From Ruminococcaceae bacterium UBA5391 (lineage in GTDB: Bacteria; Bacillota; Clostridia; Oscillospirales; Acutalibacteraceae), in the NCBI GenBank assembly GCA_002410755.1, contig DHOL01000060.1:1-12768 (forward strand): a DNA stretch of 12,768 bases. The letters are read 5' to 3'. A program made the position numbers and the translations under genes. Positions within the stretch are counted from its first letter, which is position 1, and every line of letters begins with the position of its first letter. Below, one piece after another: positions 7,935 through 12,768 of this stretch. The notes beneath the pieces were generated by a model, which saw nothing but the letters and a program-made list of their open reading frames with translations, was not told the origin of the DNA and did not search any database.

Positions 7935-8735
7935 GTGAGAAAAAAAACAGGAAAACGGGCCTTGGTAATATGTGCCGCTGCTGTACTGGCATTTGGCATT
8001 TTTGCCTGTTCTGGCAAAAGCCAGTCGGGGAATGGGGAAAAACTCGGTTACCAGTTGGAAAAACCGGTTTCAGGGGAAGAAGTCGCCGTTCTTACGACCA
8101 GCGTGGGGACTGTGAAAATACGCCTGTTTCCGGATGAAGCGCCAAAAGCTGTCCAGAATTTTAAGGGCCTTATCCAGAAGGGCTATTACAACGGCCTGAT
8201 TTTCCACCGTGTCATCAAGAACTTTATGGTTCAAACTGGTGATCCGACCGGAACGGGGACAGGCGGCAAAAGCATCTGGGACAAAACGTTTGAAGATGAA
8301 TTCAATTCAAACCTTGTCAATATCCGCGGTGCGGTTGCAATGGCAAACTCCGGGAAGAATACAAACGGCAGCCAGTTCTTTATCGATCAAGCCGGAAAGG
8401 ATACCTTTTCCGGCTGGGATCAATTTGAAGAAGCCTATTCCTATTACAAAGAATCTAAAATGACATCTGATGATTTTGCAAAGTCATTTGGCACAACATG
8501 GCTCAACATGGACAAAGCCACAAAGGAGTACCGCGCGCTTTATGAAAAAACAGGTGGCAGTCCGTATTTGGATGGCTACTATAACCTTTCCGGGAATGGC
8601 CATACGGTCTTTGGGCAGGTCTATGAAGGGATGGATACTGTTGACAAAATCGCGTCTGTTCTGGTTGACTCTGAGTCAAAACCTCTGTCGGATGTCAAAA
8701 TTATTAAGGCTGAGATTCAGAAGTATCAGGGATAA
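7935..8735 (+). CDS. Cyclophilin-type peptidyl-prolyl cis-trans isomerase, predicted lipoprotein
   Basis: Isomerises Xaa-Pro bonds; here probably a folding helper on the outer face of the membrane. It has 266 residues from GTG 7935, with GGGAGG at 7921-7926 as ribosome site. Residues 1-8 are basic, 9-24 hydrophobic, and IFAC (22-25) is an acceptable lipobox, making Cys25 the likely lipidated residue. The cyclophilin domain begins about residue 48. It contains FHRVIKNFMVQTGDP (90-104) with catalytic Arg92, AMANSG (135-140), NGSQFFI (144-150) and HTVFGQV (223-229). Between the last two motifs sits a polar, Tyr/Lys-rich insertion of roughly 70 residues, longer than the loop in minimal cyclophilins. 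It is divergent from hprK and is followed by pyrG, which has its own promoter. Confidence 0.93.
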   Translation: MRKKTGKRALVICAAAVLAFGIFACSGKSQSGNGEKLGYQLEKPVSGEEVAVLTTSVGTVKIRLFPDEAPKAVQNFKGLIQKGYYNGLIFHRVIKNFMVQTGDPTGTGTGGKSIWDKTFEDEFNSNLVNIRGAVAMANSGKNTNGSQFFIDQAGKDTFSGWDQFEEAYSYYKESKMTSDDFAKSFGTTWLNMDKATKEYRALYEKTGGSPYLDGYYNLSGNGHTVFGQVYEGMDTVDKIASVLVDSESKPLSDVKIIKAEIQKYQG

Positions 8736-8762
8736 TGTGCCTGTGGCAGGAAGTGCCTTTGC

Positions 8763-8792
8763 TTGACAATTTCGGATGCAGAACGGTATAAT
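8763..8792 (+). promoter_or_regulatory. Promoter of pyrG
   Basis: Perfect TTGACA (8763-8768) and perfect TATAAT (8787-8792) with an 18-base spacer. The expected start is near 8799, giving a leader of about 54 nt. No G-run sits at the start and no terminator hairpin is visible in the leader, so the Bacillus-type pyrG attenuation by G addition is not apparent. Confidence 0.8.
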
Positions 8793-8831
8793 AAGCCTTG
8801 TGTGTTTTGCTGAGGATTACTGACTGTATGA

Positions 8832-10478
<1,647 letters not shown>

Positions 10479-10642
10479 TTTTTGGACAGGCTCTCCGCCA
10501 AGACAAAATGGGGTTCTGCTGAAATCTGGTACCCAAGAGCCAAAAGCAGATTTTCGTGGTTATAATGATGAATGCAGCAATTAAAAGTACATCCATTTTT
10601 TGTCTAACTTTTTGTTTGTCCCCATCTTAAAAAATAACCATT
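10479..10642. other. Gap between pyrG and its terminator, no gene seen
   Basis: No convincing gene. AGACAAAATGG (10501-10511) and CCATTTTTTGTCT (10593-10605) form an imperfect inverted repeat (two extra A/T bases in the second arm) enclosing about 80 bp. AAATCTG/CAGATTT near 10522-10554 is a second weak inverted repeat. These might be footprints of an old insertion, but neither is strong enough to name. Confidence 0.3.
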
Positions 10643-10675
10643 AAAAGGTCCCGTGCATGCGCACGGGACCTTTTT
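10643..10675 (+). terminator. Strong hairpin terminator downstream of pyrG
   Basis: AAAAGGTCCCGTGC (10643-10656), a 4-base loop ATGC, and the perfect complement (10661-10674) running into TTTTT form a 14-bp stem. The A-rich left flank gives a T-run on the other strand too, so it may work in both directions. It ends only 18 bases before the start codon of the TnpW remnant and lies about 165 bp after pyrG. Confidence 0.8.
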
Positions 10676-10692
10676 CAATGAAAGGAGCCAAT

Positions 10693-10895
10693 ATGAGTAT
10701 AAAGAAGAAGGCAAAACTGCATGTTTGGTTCATTACACTGAACCCCTAAATCGGGATAAGCATACATCACCCGCATTGGTAAAAAGGATCGGAAAAATCA
10801 CCTACATTGTAAAAATCCATTTCAGTGAAACAAGCCATGAAACGATGAGTAACAAAATTAAACGTATGCTGCGGAATGAAGCAAGCAAAATGTAA
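10693..10895 (+). pseudogene. TnpW-like transposon-encoded small protein, frameshifted
   Basis: A good ribosome site (AAAGGAG, 10681-10687) precedes ATG 10693, which reads MSIKKKAKLHVWFITLNP and stops at 10747-10749. The next frame carries a recognisable TnpW-like tail: ACLVHYTEP, then VKRIGKITYIVKIHFSET, then ETMSNKIKRMLRNEASKM, ending at TAA 10893. Adding one A to the AAAA run at 10713-10716 joins the two as MSIKKKAKTACLVHYTEP and yields a 67-residue protein of the expected size. TnpW is a small protein found on clostridial transposons and conjugative elements; its function is not known to me. No recombinase gene follows in the window. A true mutation, a sequencing error or ribosomal slippage would all look the same here. 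Confidence 0.65.
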
Positions 10896-10945
10896 ATATT
10901 TTGGATTTGACGAAAAAGTCCTTGATAATTTGTTGATACGCTAAC

Positions 10946-10974
10946 GTGACATTGGGAAAGTGTTGTGCTATTAT
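10946..10974 (+). promoter_or_regulatory. Orphan promoter downstream of the TnpW remnant
   Basis: GTGACA (10946-10951), a 17-base spacer and TATTAT (10969-10974) preceded by TG at the extended -10 position. No gene with a ribosome site follows within about 400 bp, so it may be the leftover promoter of a lost gene or drive an RNA. Confidence 0.45.
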
Positions 10975-11203
10975 ATGCAATATTAAATGAAAGAATAAAC
11001 CGAATTTTATTTGAATAGCTGGTTTAGCCGACTATTTGTGCAATAACCTTATCCATAAAGGATCCTCAACTGAGAATTAATTGGAAGCTTAAGAATTACT
11101 ACTGGATGGTAAAAAAATTAGAAATTTGCAAAACGAGAAGCTCTTACTTACCAATTATTAGGTTGCACATTATAGCACAGACTGTGTGGAAACGAAGAAA
11201 GAC

Positions 11204-11232
11204 TTTAGAACGAAGGCAAATAATGGTATAAT
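11204..11232 (+). promoter_or_regulatory. Candidate promoter of the CPBP protease gene
   Basis: TTTAGA (11204-11209), a 17-base spacer, and perfect TATAAT (11227-11232) with an extended -10 TG at 11224-11225. Transcription would start near 11239, about 148 nt before ATG 11387: a long leader. Confidence 0.55.
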
Positions 11233-11293
11233 ATAGAAAATAGGAATGGGATTCTCAGACTGCATTTTTCTTGAATTTTCACTTAGGCTTAGC

Positions 11294-11302
11294 AATAATG
11301 AG
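11294..11302 (-). repeat. CTCATTAT core, minus orientation, upstream of the CPBP gene
   Basis: AATAATGAG here is the reverse complement of CTCATTATT and matches the copy at 12613-12621 over nine bases. It lies in the predicted leader of the CPBP gene. Confidence 0.3.
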
Positions 11303-11386
11303 AAGTTTAATGAGTACATGATTTTTGAGCGAAGCATAACAGCAATACGCTGTCTCGGTTAGGAGCCTTTGATTGAAGGTGACAAA

Positions 11387-12037
11387 ATGGCCTGTTTCAT
11401 TAAGAAGAACGTCGCGGCTTTTATCTGGTTTGTAGCATGGATTTTTTTACTTCCATTTATTCTTCCCTCATTTGACACACAAAGCAATGTTTATGCAAAT
11501 CTGATTTTTTATGTTGGATTGCTTCTGTTAGTCTTTTGGGGACAACGGCAGCTCTTTTCCAGAGACGAAGTTCAGAGCTTGAAAGAAAGGCATACCTGGT
11601 TAGCCATTTTTTTTACCATACTTGGTTTAGCTCTAGCTTTCGGATTGGCAACAGCTCTTATTATACTCTTTCCTAATGCGAGCACAGGATTAGGACACCT
11701 GAAATGTCATGATGCATTTTCTCTTGCCGCCTTTGCCATTTCGACGATTATTATGCCGCCTCTGGCAGAAGAATTGTTTTTCAGAAAATCTTTAATTATT
11801 CTGAATCAATCAAAAAAGATCCTCTTTATTACCGCCTTAATTAGCATCATATTGTTTGGATTAGAACATTCTTTATCGATACTTGGATTTATTGAGGGTG
11901 CCTTGATTGGCATTGTCCTATCATTTTCTTACATACACACAAAAAATATTATCATACCGGTTACTGCGCACTTTATTGTAAATCTGCTTGTCAACGGATA
12001 TTGTGTAGTATCTGCAGCAGTTGTTTTATTAAGATAA
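11387..12037 (+). CDS. CPBP-family (Abi/CAAX-type) intramembrane metalloprotease
   Basis: Integral membrane protease family that includes eukaryotic CAAX prenyl proteases and many bacterial bacteriocin-maturation or self-immunity proteins. It has 216 residues with about six to seven hydrophobic segments (roughly 8-28, 36-51, 71-95, 108-125, 145-160, 163-182, 186-215). The signature residues are intact: AEELFFRK (127-134, Glu128/Glu129/Arg133), FGLEH (157-161, His161) and AHFIVN (194-199, His195/Asn199). I start at ATG 11387 because of GAAGGTGA at 11375-11382; a TTG at 11369 is in frame but only 3 bases from its AGGAG. No bacteriocin gene or ABC transporter is visible beside it, so the substrate is unknown. 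The gene is AT-rich compared with pyrG, and it is followed 81 bp later by a DUF3788 gene. Confidence 0.88.
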   Translation: MACFIKKNVAAFIWFVAWIFLLPFILPSFDTQSNVYANLIFYVGLLLLVFWGQRQLFSRDEVQSLKERHTWLAIFFTILGLALAFGLATALIILFPNASTGLGHLKCHDAFSLAAFAISTIIMPPLAEELFFRKSLIILNQSKKILFITALISIILFGLEHSLSILGFIEGALIGIVLSFSYIHTKNIIIPVTAHFIVNLLVNGYCVVSAAVVLLR

Positions 12038-12062
12038 TAAATTTATATGAATGATTGAACTA

Positions 12063-12074
12063 CTCATTATGTTT
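12063..12074 (+). repeat. 12-bp direct repeat, left copy
   Basis: CTCATTATGTTT, identical to 12556-12567. It lies 25 bases after the CPBP stop and just before the DUF3788 gene. Confidence 0.6.
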
Positions 12075-12118
12075 AAACCATTTATGAATTTTTAGATAAT
12101 AATTGGGTGGTGATAATT

Positions 12119-12553
12119 TTGTATGAACGATTACTAGATAAAAGTGCTCCCCCTTCTGAAAATTTCATCAAAGAATATCTTGGGACAGAAAGTTATAATA
12201 ACCTATTGCAACTTGAACAATATCTAAAAGACCATTACAGTATAAAAAGAGAAATGAAATTTCCCTTTGGAAACAACTATGGCTGGGGCTATAAATATAG
12301 TCATCATTCGAGTCACTTGTGTTATCTTTTCTTTGAATCTGGCGCATTCACCGTAACACTCCAACTCGGTGACTCTTGTGTACCGGCTGTTGAAAAGGTG
12401 TTGCCAAACTTATCACAAAAGGCAAATGATTTATGGAAGAATCGCTATCCCTGTGGTAAGCAGGGCGGCTGGATTCATTACAGAGTAATAAATAATAATG
12501 AGGTGAATGATATTTTTGAACTGATTAAGGCGAAGAAGAGAGCCATTCGATAA
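12119..12553 (+). CDS. DUF3788 family protein
   Basis: Small soluble protein of 144 residues that I place in DUF3788, a family of unknown function. The pattern supporting this is MYERLLDKSAPPSE at the start, a central GNNYGWGYKYSHHSSHLCYL (51-70), FFESGAFTVTLQLG (71-84), and a tryptophan-containing GGWIHYRV (116-123) before a C-terminal helix (about 125-141). I choose TTG 12119 because family members begin MYERLL and GGGTGGTGA (12105-12113), a near match to the anti-ribosome-site consensus, sits at the right distance. Upstream GTG codons at 12107 and 12110 fall inside that site. There is no signal peptide or membrane segment. It probably shares a transcript with the CPBP gene and lies between two copies of a 12-bp repeat. 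Function is unknown. Confidence 0.72.
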   Translation: MYERLLDKSAPPSENFIKEYLGTESYNNLLQLEQYLKDHYSIKREMKFPFGNNYGWGYKYSHHSSHLCYLFFESGAFTVTLQLGDSCVPAVEKVLPNLSQKANDLWKNRYPCGKQGGWIHYRVINNNEVNDIFELIKAKKRAIR

Positions 12554-12623
12554 TGCTCATTATGTTTGTTCAATTAAAGTTTGTCAATCATGGAACTACT
12601 ACATGTAAGCGGAATAATGAGCA
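12554..12623. repeat. 10-bp inverted repeat between the DUF3788 and radical-SAM-like genes
   Basis: TGCTCATTAT (12554-12563) and its exact complement ATAATGAGCA (12614-12623), 50 bases apart. The left arm overlaps the 12-bp direct repeat. It could form a long-looped RNA hairpin or be a paired recognition site. There is no T-run, so it is not a typical terminator. Confidence 0.5.
12556..12567 (+). repeat. 12-bp direct repeat, right copy
   Basis: CTCATTATGTTT, identical to 12063-12074, beginning 3 bases after the DUF3788 stop. Together the copies bracket the DUF3788 gene. Confidence 0.6.
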
Positions 12624-12671
12624 GACAGCACAAATTCAGATGGTTTATATTATCGGAAGGAGAGACCTGTA

Positions 12672-12768
12672 ATGGAGACAGTTTCAATTGAAATTCAAAA
12701 CTTATGTGCTCCATGTAATTGTGCATGTAAATACTGTCTGCTACAGTTGTAATGGTATAGTGAACTTG
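12672..12768 (+). pseudogene. Start of a radical-SAM-like protein with early stop, cut by window edge
   Basis: GGAAGGAG (12656-12663) precedes ATG 12672, which reads METVSIEIQNLCAPCNCACK and then YCLLQL before TAA at 12750. CNCACKYC (residues 15-22) contains the CX3CX2C spacing that binds the iron-sulfur cluster of radical SAM enzymes, with two extra cysteines nearby (12 and 17). After the CAG codon at 12744, skipping one T gives CNGIVNL, open to the window end. The gene therefore looks frameshifted, although a 26-residue cysteine-rich peptide is formally possible. With only the motif visible, no reaction can be assigned. Confidence 0.45.

Larger units (their letters stand above)
10896..11386. 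other. About 490 bp without a supported gene
   Basis: AT-rich DNA with many stops in all frames. It holds two promoter candidates, listed separately. An open stretch from 11028 to 11231 (ATG at 11106, 41 codons to the stop) has no ribosome site and no recognisable relatives. CACAGACTGTG and ACAGC-AATAC-GCTGT are small palindromes. It may be decayed mobile-element sequence following the TnpW remnant. Confidence 0.5.

Noticed and set aside
10653..10692. GTG start of an 80-codon frame inside the terminator hairpin
   Set aside because: The start lies in the loop and right arm of a strong terminator, without a ribosome site. The better start is ATG 10693 in the other frame, joined by a frameshift.
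11106..11231. 41-codon basic peptide before the CPBP gene
   Set aside because: No ribosome site, it overlaps the CPBP promoter -10 box, and no relatives are recognised; it is possibly debris.
12038..12623. Integron-type cassette around the DUF3788 gene
   Set aside because: The repeats do not show the paired core sites (GTTRRRY/RYYYAAC) of attC, and no integrase is visible, so only the plain repeat is reported.

Overview
The window looks like chromosomal DNA of a Clostridia-type Firmicute, most likely near the Oscillospiraceae/Ruminococcaceae. The reasons are an HPr kinase, a WhiA/RapZ/MurB cluster, a lipoprotein cyclophilin and a TnpW-like transposon protein remnant. The family-level placement is inference; the Firmicute placement is firm.

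Positions 1-7724 are one long leftward block in transcription order hprK, murB, rapZ, whiA, dnaE, pfkA (pfkA is cut by the window edge). Apart from about 150 bp between hprK and murB and between dnaE and pfkA, the genes are 14-26 bp apart, so murB-rapZ-whiA-dnaE looks like one transcription unit. The block links carbon-status signalling (HPr kinase, phosphofructokinase), cell-wall precursor synthesis (MurB), a small nucleotide-binding regulator (RapZ), a division/sporulation-type regulator (WhiA) and the replicative polymerase (DnaE). No yvcK/mgfK gene lies between rapZ and whiA, where many Firmicutes carry it.

Divergent promoters between 7724 and 7935 serve hprK leftward and a cyclophilin-type lipoprotein rightward. 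pyrG (CTP synthase) follows with its own near-perfect promoter and a strong hairpin terminator at 10643-10674.

From about 10680 to the end the DNA becomes visibly AT-richer (two sampled 60-base lines: 30/60 G+C in pyrG, 19/60 in the tail gene) and behaves as an accessory tail. It holds a frameshifted TnpW remnant, about 490 bp without a gene but with two good promoters, a CPBP-family membrane protease, a DUF3788 protein with a TTG start, and the start of a radical-SAM-like gene with an early in-frame stop. An 8-bp core, CTCATTAT, recurs four times in the gaps of this tail and expands to a 12-bp direct repeat around the DUF3788 gene. This tail is the part most worth following up. Nothing in it proves a new system, but the CPBP/DUF3788 pair with recurrent flanking repeats beside transposon debris is the best candidate.
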